In this document: positions 38,290-48,871 of the stretch, piece after piece | Layout of the letters: every line of letters begins with the position of its first letter | Position numbering within the stretch: the first letter of the stretch is position 1 | DNA from: Bacteroidota bacterium | GTDB taxonomy: Bacteria; Bacteroidota; Bacteroidia; NS11-12g; UBA955 | Assembly: GCA_030830065.1 (NCBI GenBank) | Contig: JAURNR010000049.1 | Span: 1-53,245, forward strand | Direction: 5' to 3' | DNA length: 53,245 nt | Program-made: the position numbers and the translations under genes | Notes under the pieces: generated by a model | The model's input: the letters and a program-made list of their open reading frames with translations, nothing else | The model's database searches: none | What the model was told of the DNA's origin: nothing

Positions 38290-40959
38290 CTAATCTAAAA
38301 CTGGGGACAACCACTTTTTCATAGAATCAAAAGATTCATTTTTACGATTTGAATAATCTTCTACTTGGTCGTTTTGGATTTTTCCGAGGCCAAAATATTT
38401 TGAATTGGGGTGTGCAAAATACCAGCCTGAAACACTAGAAGCAGGAAGCATTGCCATGCTTTCAGTTAGAGTTACCCTTAAAGACCCTAAACCTTTTTCC
38501 ATTAGATTAAATAAGATAGATTTTTCGGTATGGTCTGGACAGGCAGGGTATCCTGGTGCGGGCCTTATTCCTTGGTATTTTTCTCGGATAAGTTGTTCGT
38601 TTGTTAAACTTTCATTTTTCGCGTAACCCCAATAATCTGTGCGAACAATTAGATGAAGATATTCTGCATACGCCTCTGCAAGCCGATCAGCGAGTGCTTT
38701 GGCGAGTATGCTATTATAATCATCGTGATTAGCTTCAAATTTATCTACAATTTTCTCTAATCCGATACCCGCTGTTACTACGAATCCACCTAAATAATCC
38801 AACTCTTTAGGATGTAAAAAGTCAGCTAAACTTAGATTAGGAATACCGTTAGCCATCTTTCGTTGTTGACGCAAAAAATGAAAAACCGCTAATGGTTTTT
38901 GTTCAATTTTATTGCTGTAAACAGCTGCGTCATCGATACAACGACGAGTAGGTAAAATGAAGAAGTCTGCACATAATTCAATAGGAGGGTTTTCCTCCCA
39001 TTGCTCTAACATTTCAATAGCATCGTTGAACAAATTCTGTGCCTCTGTACCGACCACATTATCGGTGAGTATATCTGGATATTTACCGGCAAGTTCCCAT
39101 GTTTGAAAGAACGGAGTCCAATCTATATAATTTTTCAGTGTTTTAATACCGATATCATCGATTCTAAAAAAACCTGTTTTATGCGGCTTAACAACTAAAC
39201 CGTCATGTTCAAATTTATTGGAAAGTGCCTCTTTATATGAGATTAAATTTTTTTGACTCTGACGATTTTTATGATTTTCTGCTAACTGTAAATATTCCTC
39301 TCTCATTTCTTTGGAGAAGATGTTGTATGAATTCTCATTTAAGAGTTTTCCAGCAACAGGAACCGATCTACTTGCATCGGTAACATGTATAACGGGATAT
39401 GAATAATTGGGTGCAATTTTAACGGCGGTGTGAACTCTTGAAGTGGTTGCGCCACCAATTAATAATGGCTGTTTCATACCCAAGCGTTGCATCTCGGATG
39501 CCACATGAACCATTTCGTCCAATGATGGTGTAATTAATCCGCTAAGTCCAATAATGTCAGCTCCCCATTCCTTTGCACGATGTAATATTTTATCGGCGGG
39601 TACCATCACCCCCATGTCCTCAATTTCATAGTTATTACAAGCGAGAACTACACTTACAATGTTTTTCCCGATATCATGCACATCTCCTTTTACGGTAGCA
39701 AGTAAAATCTTCCCTTGTGGACGAGTTTTTGTGCTTTGAAGCTTTTGTGCCTCAAGAAAGGGTTGTAAGTAGGCCACAGATTTTTTCATTACTCTAGCAC
39801 TTTTTACTACTTGAGGAAGGAACATTTTTCCTGCACCAAATAAGTCGCCTACGTGATTCATACCGGCCATTAAGGGTCCTTCAATAACTTTTAATGGTTC
39901 TTCAAGTAATTCTAAGGCTTCTTTTGTGTCTTGGTCAATAAACTCTGTTATACCTTTTACTAGACTATATTTAAGTCTCTCTTCTACAGTTTCTTTACGC
40001 CATTCTTGAATATCGGCTTTTTCTATTTTTTTGCCTTTGACAGATTCTGAAAATGATATAAGTCTTTCCGTTGCATCATTTCTTCTGTTTAGTAATACAT
40101 CTTCTACATGTTCAAGCAAATCATTTGGAATGTCCTCATAAACTTCTATCATTCCTGCATTTACAATGCCCATATCTAATCCAGCTAGGATGGCATGGTA
40201 AAGAAATGCACTATGCATTGCTTCTCTAACAGGATTGTTTCCTCTAAATGAAAACGAAATATTTGATACACCACCTGAAACTTTAGCTCCGGGTAAATTA
40301 CTTTTTATCCATCGTGTAGCTTCAATAAAATCAACTGCATAATTGTTATGCTCATCCATTCCTGTAGCAACGGTTAAAATATTTGGGTCAAAGATGATGT
40401 CTTGTGGATTGAAGTTAATTTTTTGAGTAAGGATATCGTAGCTTCTTTTGCAAACTTGAATTTTTTTATCAAAGGAATCGGCCTGACCCTTTTCATCGAA
40501 GGCCATTACCACAACGGCTGCACCATATAATTTTACTTTTTTTGCTCTTTCAATAAATTCTTCCTCACCATCTTTCAAAGAAATAGAATTTACTATTCCT
40601 TTTCCTTGGAGACATTTGAGTCCAGCTTCAATAACCTCCCATTTACTACTATCAACCATAACAGGAACCTTGGAAATATCCGGTTCCGAGGCAATAAGAT
40701 TTAAGAACGTAGTCATAGCTGAAGCGCCATCTAACATTCCTTCATCCATGTTTATATCAATGATTTGAGCACCATTTTCAACCTGTTGTCGGGCTACTTC
40801 TAATGCAGCAACATAATCACCATTGAGAATTAATTTAGCAAATGCTCTACTTCCGGTGACATTAGTTCTTTCGCCAATATTTACGAAGTTTACCTCTTCG
40901 GTTAATGTAAAAGGCTCAAGGCCGCTTAGTCTTAAATAATCAGGTATTCTTTTACTCAT
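38290..40959 (-). CDS. metH: Methionine synthase, B12-dependent, lacking the homocysteine-binding domain
   Basis: Pterin-binding [12 protein letters not shown]12-binding [11 protein letters not shown]-terminal activation domain [17 protein letters not shown]. Confidence 0.93.
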   Translation of the reverse strand: MSKRIPDYLRLSGLEPFTLTEEVNFVNIGERTNVTGSRAFAKLILNGDYVAALEVARQQVENGAQIIDINMDEGMLDGASAMTTFLNLIASEPDISKVPVMVDSSKWEVIEAGLKCLQGKGIVNSISLKDGEEEFIERAKKVKLYGAAVVVMAFDEKGQADSFDKKIQVCKRSYDILTQKINFNPQDIIFDPNILTVATGMDEHNNYAVDFIEATRWIKSNLPGAKVSGGVSNISFSFRGNNPVREAMHSAFLYHAILAGLDMGIVNAGMIEVYEDIPNDLLEHVEDVLLNRRNDATERLISFSESVKGKKIEKADIQEWRKETVEERLKYSLVKGITEFIDQDTKEALELLEEPLKVIEGPLMAGMNHVGDLFGAGKMFLPQVVKSARVMKKSVAYLQPFLEAQKLQSTKTRPQGKILLATVKGDVHDIGKNIVSVVLACNNYEIEDMGVMVPADKILHRAKEWGADIIGLSGLITPSLDEMVHVASEMQRLGMKQPLLIGGATTSRVHTAVKIAPNYSYPVIHVTDASRSVPVAGKLLNENSYNIFSKEMREEYLQLAENHKNRQSQKNLISYKEALSNKFEHDGLVVKPHKTGFFRIDDIGIKTLKNYIDWTPFFQTWELAGKYPDILTDNVVGTEAQNLFNDAIEMLEQWEENPPIELCADFFILPTRRCIDDAAVYSNKIEQKPLAVFHFLRQQRKMANGIPNLSLADFLHPKELDYLGGFVVTAGIGLEKIVDKFEANHDDYNSILAKALADRLAEAYAEYLHLIVRTDYWGYAKNESLTNEQLIREKYQGIRPAPGYPACPDHTEKSILFNLMEKGLGSLRVTLTESMAMLPASSVSGWYFAHPNSKYFGLGKIQNDQVEDYSNRKNESFDSMKKWLSPVLD

Positions 40960-40965
40960 TTTATA

Positions 40966-43374
40966 TTAATACAACGAAGGCCAATTTTCGGGGTTTGTCT
41001 CATGCATTAATTGATAAATTTTCAAATAAATATCATCTGCCGAAGGTTTTGAGAAGTAATCACCATCACTTGAATAAGCAGGTCTATGATTTTTGGAAGT
41101 AATGGTTAATGGTTTGCTATCCAAATAGCGATAACCGTCTTGAACCTCCAAGATTTGTTGTAAAATAAATGCAGATGCACCACCTTCCACATCTTCATCT
41201 AAAACTACCAATCGGTTAGTGTTTTTTAAAGATTCTACTATGCTGTGATTAACATCAAATGGTAGTAGCGTTTGAATGTCTATCAATTCAACACGAATTT
41301 CTACGTCTGCTAACATGTCAATCGCCTGCACAGCAATTTTACAGTTGGAACCATAGGTAACTAGCGTAACATCTTCTCCGAATCGCAGTGTTTCGGGTTT
41401 TCCTAAAGGAATAGTGAATTCACCGATATTTTTCGGCATTTTTTCTTTGTTCCGATATCCATTCAGGCATTCTACAACCAATGCAGGTTCGTCACTTTTA
41501 AGCAAGGTGTTATACATTCCAGCTGCTTGCGTCATATTACGTGGCACACAAACGTGCATGCCTCGAATTGCATGAATAATCATCCCCATTGGAGACCCAG
41601 AGTGCCATATTCCTTCTAAACGATGTCCTCTGGTTCTAACAATTACGGGAGATTTTTGACCTCCTTTTGTTCTGTATTGTAAAGTGGCAAGATCATCACT
41701 CATTGGCTCTAAACCGTATAATAAATAATCTAGATACTGAATTTCAGCGATTGGTCTTAAACCGCGCATTGCCGCACCTATTCCTTCTCCAATGATGCTC
41801 CATTCTCTAATTCCCTTATCGGTGACTCTATTTTCACCAAATTTCTCTTGAAGTCCCGAAAACCCCTGGTTTACATCGCCAATTTTTCCAACGTCCTCAC
41901 CAAAAGCAAAAATTCTACTATCACGTTCCATGTTGGCCTCAAAACAAGCGCGAACAACCTGATAGCCGTCTACTTCTTCCTCGGAATATTCAATTGGTAT
42001 TTCTTGTACGTTTTCAACTGCCTCTTTGCTTTGACTGTGAAGATGGGAACTATATCGATTGTAATTAATCTTTAAAAAATCTGAATGGTAGTTTAACAAT
42101 TCTTCTTTTTGTTCCTTCGAATAATTTACAGTAGCTCTTAATGCACGGTGTATTGCGTTTCCAAGGTCTCTTCTAATTGGGTCGGCAACATTATCAATGT
42201 CTGATTTAAGTTTTATAAGTTCCTCAGTTGCAACCTGCCTTGTGAGAAGTTTTTGTAGTACCGCAGAAAATGATGTTATTTCATTTTTAATGTCAGAAGT
42301 AAACTCTTTCCATGCTTGTTTTTGCTGCTGTTTAACCTCAGAAAGCCATTGGTTTTCACTCGCTTTAAGTTCATCTTCTGTACTCACTTTATTATCTAAC
42401 AGCCAACTTCTCATTTGAGAAATACAATCAAATTCCAGTTCCCATTCTAGACGTTCTTTAGATTTGTAGCGTTCGTGAGATCCGCTTGTAGAATGTCCTT
42501 GAGGTTGAGTAACTTCGGTTATGTGTACTAAAACTGGGGTGTGTTTTTCACGACAAATATCTACTGCCTTTTTATAGGCATTACAGAGCTCTACATAGTT
42601 CCACCCTCTTGCTTTAATGATTTCTAAACCTACACCATTTTTATCGGTTTGAAATCCGCTCATTATCGCAGAGATATTTTCTTTAGCGGTTTGATATTTT
42701 GCGGGAACAGAAATACCATATCCATCGTCCCATATACTCATAAGTAAAGGAACTTGCATAACACAAGCCGCATTCATTACTTCCCAAAATATTCCTTCCG
42801 ATGTAGAAGCGTTTCCTATTGTTCCAAAAGCAACTTCGTTTCCTTTGTTTGAAAAGGATTTTAAGTCGTGTAATTGTTTGTTGTCTCTATATAGTTTTGA
42901 AGCCACAGCCAAACCAAGAAGACGTGGCATTTGACCGGCGGTCGGGCTAATATCTGCAGAAACATTATAACGATCTGTTTGTGACAACCAGTCTCCGTTT
43001 TCGTCCAGTAAACGAGTAGCAAAATGCCCATTCATACTTCTTCCACCGGATGCCGGTTCTCTTTCTATCGATGGATCTGCATATAACTGAGCAAAAAACT
43101 TTTGTACATCAGATAAGCCTAATGCAAACATGAAAGTTTGATCTCGATAATATCCGCTGCGCCAATCTCCTTTTTGAAAAACTTTGGCCATTGCCACTTG
43201 GGCTAATTCTTTACCGTCACCGAATATTCCAAATTTTGCCTTTCCGGTTAACACCTCTTTTCTGCCAATTAAAGACGCATTACGACTTTGATAAGCAATT
43301 TTATAATCATTGAGAACCTCTGCTATAAACTCATCTTTGGTGATGTTCTCTTTCGAAAGAGCCACTTTTTGCAT
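40966..43374 (-). CDS. Fused alpha/beta E1 component of a 2-oxoacid (branched-chain type) dehydrogenase
   Basis: ThDP motif region GTIGNASTSEGIFWEVMNAA; beta half FAFGEDVGKIGDVNQGFSGLQEKFGENRVTDKGI. Start moved from 43392 to the ATG at 43374. Confidence 0.92.
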   Translation of the reverse strand: MQKVALSKENITKDEFIAEVLNDYKIAYQSRNASLIGRKEVLTGKAKFGIFGDGKELAQVAMAKVFQKGDWRSGYYRDQTFMFALGLSDVQKFFAQLYADPSIEREPASGGRSMNGHFATRLLDENGDWLSQTDRYNVSADISPTAGQMPRLLGLAVASKLYRDNKQLHDLKSFSNKGNEVAFGTIGNASTSEGIFWEVMNAACVMQVPLLMSIWDDGYGISVPAKYQTAKENISAIMSGFQTDKNGVGLEIIKARGWNYVELCNAYKKAVDICREKHTPVLVHITEVTQPQGHSTSGSHERYKSKERLEWELEFDCISQMRSWLLDNKVSTEDELKASENQWLSEVKQQQKQAWKEFTSDIKNEITSFSAVLQKLLTRQVATEELIKLKSDIDNVADPIRRDLGNAIHRALRATVNYSKEQKEELLNYHSDFLKINYNRYSSHLHSQSKEAVENVQEIPIEYSEEEVDGYQVVRACFEANMERDSRIFAFGEDVGKIGDVNQGFSGLQEKFGENRVTDKGIREWSIIGEGIGAAMRGLRPIAEIQYLDYLLYGLEPMSDDLATLQYRTKGGQKSPVIVRTRGHRLEGIWHSGSPMGMIIHAIRGMHVCVPRNMTQAAGMYNTLLKSDEPALVVECLNGYRNKEKMPKNIGEFTIPLGKPETLRFGEDVTLVTYGSNCKIAVQAIDMLADVEIRVELIDIQTLLPFDVNHSIVESLKNTNRLVVLDEDVEGGASAFILQQILEVQDGYRYLDSKPLTITSKNHRPAYSSDGDYFSKPSADDIYLKIYQLMHETNPENWPSLY

Positions 43375-43379
43375 TACTG

Positions 43380-43387
43380 CAAAGATA
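43380..43387 (-). promoter_or_regulatory. -7 box for fused E1 gene
   Basis: Minus-strand TATCTTTG, 5 nt before the ATG at 43374; overlaps the listed 43392 start. Confidence 0.55.
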
Positions 43388-43446
43388 GGCAAATTCAGTC
43401 TTTGAGGCCATAATAATAGAAGGGTTCCAATAATTAAAATGAGAAG

Positions 43447-43470
43447 CGTAATTTCGTGTTTTTAATTACG
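43447..43470. repeat. Inverted repeat upstream of uvrB
   Basis: CGTAATT-N10-AATTACG. Confidence 0.5.
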
Positions 43471-43504
43471 AGTTTTGAGTTTTAGTGATTAATAAGAGTT
43501 TAAT

Positions 43505-45529
43505 ATGCCGGAGTTAAAGTTAGAATCGAGTTTTAAACCAACGGGTGACCAGCCCGAGGCAATTAAACAGCTTGTTCAAGGATTAAATGAAGGCCAAAAT
43601 GCACAAACATTACTTGGGGTTACAGGTTCAGGGAAAACCTTTACCATTGCCAATGTTATTCAAGAAGTAAAAAGGCCTACACTCGTATTAAGTCATAATA
43701 AGACATTGGTAGCTCAGCTATACGGAGAATTTAAGCAATTTTTCCCCAACAACGCAGTAGAGTATTTCGTTAGTTATTATGATTACTACCAACCTGAGGC
43801 ATTTATTCCTACTACCAATACTTATATTGAAAAGGATTTAGGAATTAATGACGAAATTGAAAAATTAAGATTAAGAACAGTCTCGACATTACTTTCTGGT
43901 CGCAGAGATGTTATAGTAGTGGCAAGCGTAAGTTGCATTTATGGTGCGGGTAATCCTTCTGATTATGAGAACACAATTATTCGCTTAAATGAGGGGATGA
44001 GAATTTCTCGTCAACAATTAATGTATCGCTTAGTTGAGAGTTTATATTCTAGAACTGTTATTGATTTTAAACGAGGTACTTTTAGGGTTAAAGGCGATAC
44101 CATAGATATTTATCTTGCTTACAACGATTATGCCTACCGAATTTCATTTTTTGGAGACGAGATAGAAGAGATTTATAGTTTCGAGCCTGAATCGGGAAGG
44201 AAAATAGATGATCTTTTAGATTGCGCAATTTATCCTGCTCAGATTTATGTTTCACCTAGAGATCGTTTGGAAAAAGTTATTCATGAAATCCAGGATGACC
44301 TAATACTTCAAATGGAGTTTTTTCAACAACAGCAGCGGTTTCTTGAAAGTAAACGTTTGGAAGAAAGGGTGAATTTCGACCTAGAAATGATTCGTGAGTT
44401 GGGTTATTGCAATGGTATCGAGAATTATTCGCGATATTTTGATGGACGAAATCCTGGAGACCGACCCTTTTGCTTATTAGATTATTTCCCTAAGGATTTT
44501 TTACTTGTAGTTGATGAGAGTCATGTAACCATGCCTCAGATAAGAGCAATGTATGGTGGAGATCGATCGAGAAAAATTAATCTGGTAGAGTATGGATTTA
44601 GATTGCCTGCGGCAATGGACAACAGGCCTTTACAGTTTGATGAATTCCAAGGAATTATTAACCAATCCATATATGTTAGTGCTACTCCTAGTGAGTTTGA
44701 AATTAGTGAATCTGAAGGGATAGTAGTTGAGCAGTTGATCCGACCTACAGGACTATTAGATCCTGAAATTGAGGTGAGACCGCTTGAAGATCAGGTAGAC
44801 AACTTAATAGAGGAGATTGATGAGCGCATTAAAATGGGTGATAGAATTTTAGTCACGACATTAACGAAAAGGATGGCAGAAGAACTATCGAAGTATTTAG
44901 CCAAATTGGGTATTAAAGTAGGTTATATTCATTCAGAGGTAAAAACCCTAGAGCGTGTTGAGATTTTACGTAATCTTAGACTGGGTGGTATTGATGTATT
45001 GGTTGGAGTAAATTTATTAAGGGAGGGTTTAGATCTTCCAGAAGTGAGTTTAGTGGCGATTATGGATGCAGATAAAGAGGGTTTTTTGAGGAGTGAAACC
45101 AGTCTAGTTCAAACTATTGGTAGGGCGGCGAGAAATGATAGAGGAAAGGTTATTATGTATGCTGATCGAATTACGAAGAGTATGGCAAAAACAATTGAGG
45201 AAACTCAAAGAAGAAGAGAAAAGCAGATTGCATATAATGAAGATCATGGAATTATTCCTCAAACTGTAAGGAAGAGTAAAATGGAGATATTCAAACAAAC
45301 ATCAGTTATTGATTCTTTAGGTAAAAGTGATGAAAATGCATATCAATTCAATGACGCGCCCTCTGTGGCTGCTGACCCAATAGTAGGCTCTATGGATAAA
45401 GATTCTTTGAAAAAACTCATCCAAAAGACAGAAAAAGAAATGCATAAAGCAGCAAAACAACTTGAATTTATGGAAGCTGCAAGGTTGAGAGATGAGCTTG
45501 AGCAGCTTAAGATTAAACTGCAAGATTAG
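43505..45529 (+). CDS. uvrB: Excinuclease ABC subunit B
   Basis: GVTGSGKTFTIANVI, SYYDYYQPEAFIP, LLREGLDLPEVSLVAI, QTIGRAARN, UVR motif at the C-terminus. Confidence 0.98.
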   Translation: MPELKLESSFKPTGDQPEAIKQLVQGLNEGQNAQTLLGVTGSGKTFTIANVIQEVKRPTLVLSHNKTLVAQLYGEFKQFFPNNAVEYFVSYYDYYQPEAFIPTTNTYIEKDLGINDEIEKLRLRTVSTLLSGRRDVIVVASVSCIYGAGNPSDYENTIIRLNEGMRISRQQLMYRLVESLYSRTVIDFKRGTFRVKGDTIDIYLAYNDYAYRISFFGDEIEEIYSFEPESGRKIDDLLDCAIYPAQIYVSPRDRLEKVIHEIQDDLILQMEFFQQQQRFLESKRLEERVNFDLEMIRELGYCNGIENYSRYFDGRNPGDRPFCLLDYFPKDFLLVVDESHVTMPQIRAMYGGDRSRKINLVEYGFRLPAAMDNRPLQFDEFQGIINQSIYVSATPSEFEISESEGIVVEQLIRPTGLLDPEIEVRPLEDQVDNLIEEIDERIKMGDRILVTTLTKRMAEELSKYLAKLGIKVGYIHSEVKTLERVEILRNLRLGGIDVLVGVNLLREGLDLPEVSLVAIMDADKEGFLRSETSLVQTIGRAARNDRGKVIMYADRITKSMAKTIEETQRRREKQIAYNEDHGIIPQTVRKSKMEIFKQTSVIDSLGKSDENAYQFNDAPSVAADPIVGSMDKDSLKKLIQKTEKEMHKAAKQLEFMEAARLRDELEQLKIKLQD

Positions 45530-45531
45530 AT

Positions 45532-46440
45532 TTATTCTTGGATAATTATTTCATCTCCAACTACCGCACCTATATTGTAAAATCCAGCCACTCCTCTTCC
45601 CGAGTGATCTCCAAGCATAAACATATTTGACTGAATATTTACGGGTGGTGTCGCAAACAACCCTCCATTATTGGCTTGATTTTGAATTATCTGAAACCAG
45701 TAGAATGTTTCTCTATTAATAGAATATACTTCAATTCTAACTTTTTCGTCTTGACGATATGGTCTTAAAAACTCATTATTTCTATTAAATCGAACGGGAT
45801 AAATGAAATAATCACCATCCTGTCCATTTGAATTATTTCCCATATCCTGCGAAATATTCAAGTTATTTAACCGGCTGTTTTGAGTATCGTTTCTAAATAG
45901 TTTAATCCAATAAAAGTCACCCATCCCTTGTCTGTCTTTGGCGAATAATTCGATATACTTGCCCGAATCAATAAACGGAGGCCCATTACCTTCAACAGGA
46001 ACAGTTCGAATACTATCAATTTTATCTATTGTAGGGTTTAACCTCGAAACACCAACAATTGTATCACCCCCTTGGATAATAAGTAAAGCATAGTTCCGTC
46101 CAACCTGAAGAGTATCTCCTGAAGCAGGATTAGGTTCCCATTCGTAATAACCGTTTTCTTTATAGGTGAAATTAAACAATTTAAAACTTCCTGTATCGGC
46201 TAAAACAACTTGTGCATCAGATACAGGTGGTTCTGTTTTAGAAGAGTCAAAATATGGAATACTTTCTGTTAATCTAATTCTTTGTGTCTTAATAGCATTA
46301 TCAATAAAGGCATCAACAACTATTTTCTTCTGTTTCTGTTCAATTTGAACATCAATAATATCTTCACATGAAGACAAGAAAACCCATCCGAGAATTAATG
46401 ATATACTTAATATTGATTTCATCTTCATCGTTAGTTCCAT
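45532..46440 (-). CDS. DUF4249 family lipoprotein, paired with TonB receptor
   Basis: Lipobox VFLSSC; IEQKQKKIVVDAFID; GVAGFYNIG; overlaps the receptor stop. Confidence 0.8.
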   Translation of the reverse strand: MELTMKMKSILSISLILGWVFLSSCEDIIDVQIEQKQKKIVVDAFIDNAIKTQRIRLTESIPYFDSSKTEPPVSDAQVVLADTGSFKLFNFTYKENGYYEWEPNPASGDTLQVGRNYALLIIQGGDTIVGVSRLNPTIDKIDSIRTVPVEGNGPPFIDSGKYIELFAKDRQGMGDFYWIKLFRNDTQNSRLNNLNISQDMGNNSNGQDGDYFIYPVRFNRNNEFLRPYRQDEKVRIEVYSINRETFYWFQIIQNQANNGGLFATPPVNIQSNMFMLGDHSGRGVAGFYNIGAVVGDEIIIQE

Positions 46441-48785
46441 TTAAAATTATAGGAAATGGCAGGAACGATACTACCAATTACACTGAATTGAATTGCCTCG
46501 TTCTGACCTGTATTTTCATAGTCGGTATCGAAATAAATTGAAAATGGGTTTCTCCTGTTATAGGCATTGTAAACGCTAAATACCCAATTGCTCTCCCATT
46601 TGCCTTTTTTCTTTTTTGTATACGTTACACTCAAGTCTAAACGGTGGTAATTTGGATTGCGTATATTGTTCCTTGCGTTCGTACCTGCGTCTGGTATGGT
46701 ATAGCCCTGGACCGTATATTGACCTGAATAGAAGGTGGTAGGGGTTCCTGAACTAAAGATAAAATTTGCAGCAAGATCCCATTTATCATTTAAACTGTAT
46801 TGTGATACAATATATAAATTATGCAACCTATCGAATCTACTTGGATACCAGTTAAAATCATTTATTCCAGGACTTTTTCTTTCACTTCTTGCTAAGGTAT
46901 AACTTATCCAACCGGTTAGTTTTCCCGTTGATTTTTTTAGATACAATTCTAAACCATAAGCGCGTCCTATTCCAGTAATTAGTTCACCCTCGAGATATTC
47001 ATTTAATAATAAATTGGCCCCGTCTACATAATCAACTTGATTTTGTAAATCTTTGTAATAGGTTTCAATTGAGGATTCAAAATCTTGTTTACCAATAGAG
47101 AAGTTTCTAAAATAACCGATGGTGTATTGATCCGCTTTTTCGGGGAGAATATTATTCGTTGATGGTTGCCAAACATCAAACGGTACGCTTGCTGCTGTAT
47201 TTGAAATCAAATGTAGATTTTGAACCATTCTGTTGTAACCGCCTTTAACACTGCTGAATCTATTTAACTGATATTTGAACCCTAAACGTGGTTCAGGGTT
47301 AATATAATTTGCAATGACCCCATTACTTCCCACTTCCCATATACTATCGACAAAGCGTCTTTGACCATCTGCAATAGGATCTTGATATGAGTATACTTTA
47401 CTTTTTCCTAAGTATAAAAATTGGCTCACTCTAAGTCCAGCACGAATAGAAAATCTACCGTTAGCATTAAAATCTTCAGTTAAATAAATAGCATTTTCTA
47501 GTGCATACTTGTTAGGTAGGCTGAAGTTATTTGTACCAGCAGAATTTGTTGCAATTGCATTCCCAGGTGTGAAAATATAATACGTAGATTGTCCCCCAAA
47601 ACCAATTTGATTCTTCGGGTTTGCAAAGTATGTAAAGTCTGCTTTCAAACTATTGTTATTGATGTAGGAAGTCCAATTGAACGAAAGGTCATCACCGTTG
47701 CTAAATTCGAGATTATACCTATATCTGCTGTAATAATAAGTCACATTTGAAAACCACTTATCGTTGTATACGTGGTTCCACCTTCCCGTAACAGTACTAT
47801 TTCCCCATTTAACGCCAAACGCATTGGCTGCATAAAAAATATCATCCCCAATGTATGTAGATAGGAAAAATCTATCTTTAGCGGTTTCATAATTTACTTT
47901 CGCAGTTAAATCATAAAAGTAAAAACGACTACCACTTAAATCATCATTTAGAAATGGTTTAGCGAGTACATCGATGTAACTTCTTCTACCAGCAATAATG
48001 AAGCTTGCTTTATCCTTAGCAATCGGCCCTTCAATTGAACCACGACTAAATATCGTTCCAATACCACCATTTGCTTGGTACTTTTTATTATTACCATCTT
48101 TGGTAATCACATCTAAAACTGAACTTAATCTTCCCCCATAATTAGCGGGAATTCCACCTTTAACAAGTTGTACATCTTTAACAGCATCAGGATTAAAAAT
48201 ACTAAAGAACCCAAATAGGTGTGCGGAGTTGAATATGGGTGCTTCGTCCATCAGCACTAAGTTCTGATCAATAGATCCACCACGAACATTAAAACCAGAA
48301 GCTCCTTCCCCTACTGTTGTGACTCCAGGAAGAAGCTGAATACTCTTGATTACATCTGCTTCACCCAAGAATGCAGGAATTTTTTTGATAACTTTACCCG
48401 TAATGCTTTGTGTAGAAATGTCAATTTTTTTGACATTGTCGTTTCTTTTTGCTCGTACATTAACTTCTTCAATTTCTTCAATTTCTGGTTTTAGGAAGAA
48501 GTTTTTGTTGATAGATTCGTTTTCTGCAATTGTCAATGTGGTTTCAAGATTTTCGAAGTCTTTAGATGATATTTTGATATCGTGTTTTCCGTCAGAGAGT
48601 TTAAGACTGAAATAACCATAGTTGTTGGTAATCACCGAAGTTTTATCCGTTAATGATTGAACAACTGCTCCTTTTATAGTTTCACCAGAGGAATTATCCT
48701 TTATAAAACCACTAATTGTTGCATTTTGAGCAAAAGAATATCCGGGAAAAAATAAACTCACCAGTAATAAATACCGTGTCCACAT
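46431..48785 (-). CDS. TonB-dependent receptor with carboxypeptidase-like domain
   Basis: SGFIKDNSSGETIKGAVV; plug FNVRGGSIDQNLVLMDEAPIFNSAHLFGFFSIFN. Confidence 0.9.
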   Translation of the reverse strand: MWTRYLLLVSLFFPGYSFAQNATISGFIKDNSSGETIKGAVVQSLTDKTSVITNNYGYFSLKLSDGKHDIKISSKDFENLETTLTIAENESINKNFFLKPEIEEIEEVNVRAKRNDNVKKIDISTQSITGKVIKKIPAFLGEADVIKSIQLLPGVTTVGEGASGFNVRGGSIDQNLVLMDEAPIFNSAHLFGFFSIFNPDAVKDVQLVKGGIPANYGGRLSSVLDVITKDGNNKKYQANGGIGTIFSRGSIEGPIAKDKASFIIAGRRSYIDVLAKPFLNDDLSGSRFYFYDLTAKVNYETAKDRFFLSTYIGDDIFYAANAFGVKWGNSTVTGRWNHVYNDKWFSNVTYYYSRYRYNLEFSNGDDLSFNWTSYINNNSLKADFTYFANPKNQIGFGGQSTYYIFTPGNAIATNSAGTNNFSLPNKYALENAIYLTEDFNANGRFSIRAGLRVSQFLYLGKSKVYSYQDPIADGQRRFVDSIWEVGSNGVIANYINPEPRLGFKYQLNRFSSVKGGYNRMVQNLHLISNTAASVPFDVWQPSTNNILPEKADQYTIGYFRNFSIGKQDFESSIETYYKDLQNQVDYVDGANLLLNEYLEGELITGIGRAYGLELYLKKSTGKLTGWISYTLARSERKSPGINDFNWYPSRFDRLHNLYIVSQYSLNDKWDLAANFIFSSGTPTTFYSGQYTVQGYTIPDAGTNARNNIRNPNYHRLDLSVTYTKKKKGKWESNWVFSVYNAYNRRNPFSIYFDTDYENTGQNEAIQFSVIGSIVPAISYNFKWN

Positions 48786-48791
48786 ATTATA

Positions 48792-48830
48792 CTAACAAAA
48801 ATACCTCCGAAAAGGAGGTATTTTTGTTAG
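48792..48830. terminator. Perfect 17-bp inverted repeat with A/T tracts; bidirectional intrinsic terminator
   Basis: CTAACAAAAATACCTCC-GAAAA-GGAGGTATTTTTGTTAG, downstream of gltA on the minus strand. Confidence 0.8.
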
Positions 48831-48833
48831 ATA

Positions 48834-48854
48834 TCGATTAATGCTATTAATCGA
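48834..48854. repeat. Perfect 9-bp inverted repeat
   Basis: TCGATTAAT-GCT-ATTAATCGA between the gltA stop and the terminator. Confidence 0.7.
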
Positions 48855-48871
48855 GGTATTAATGTTTAAGA

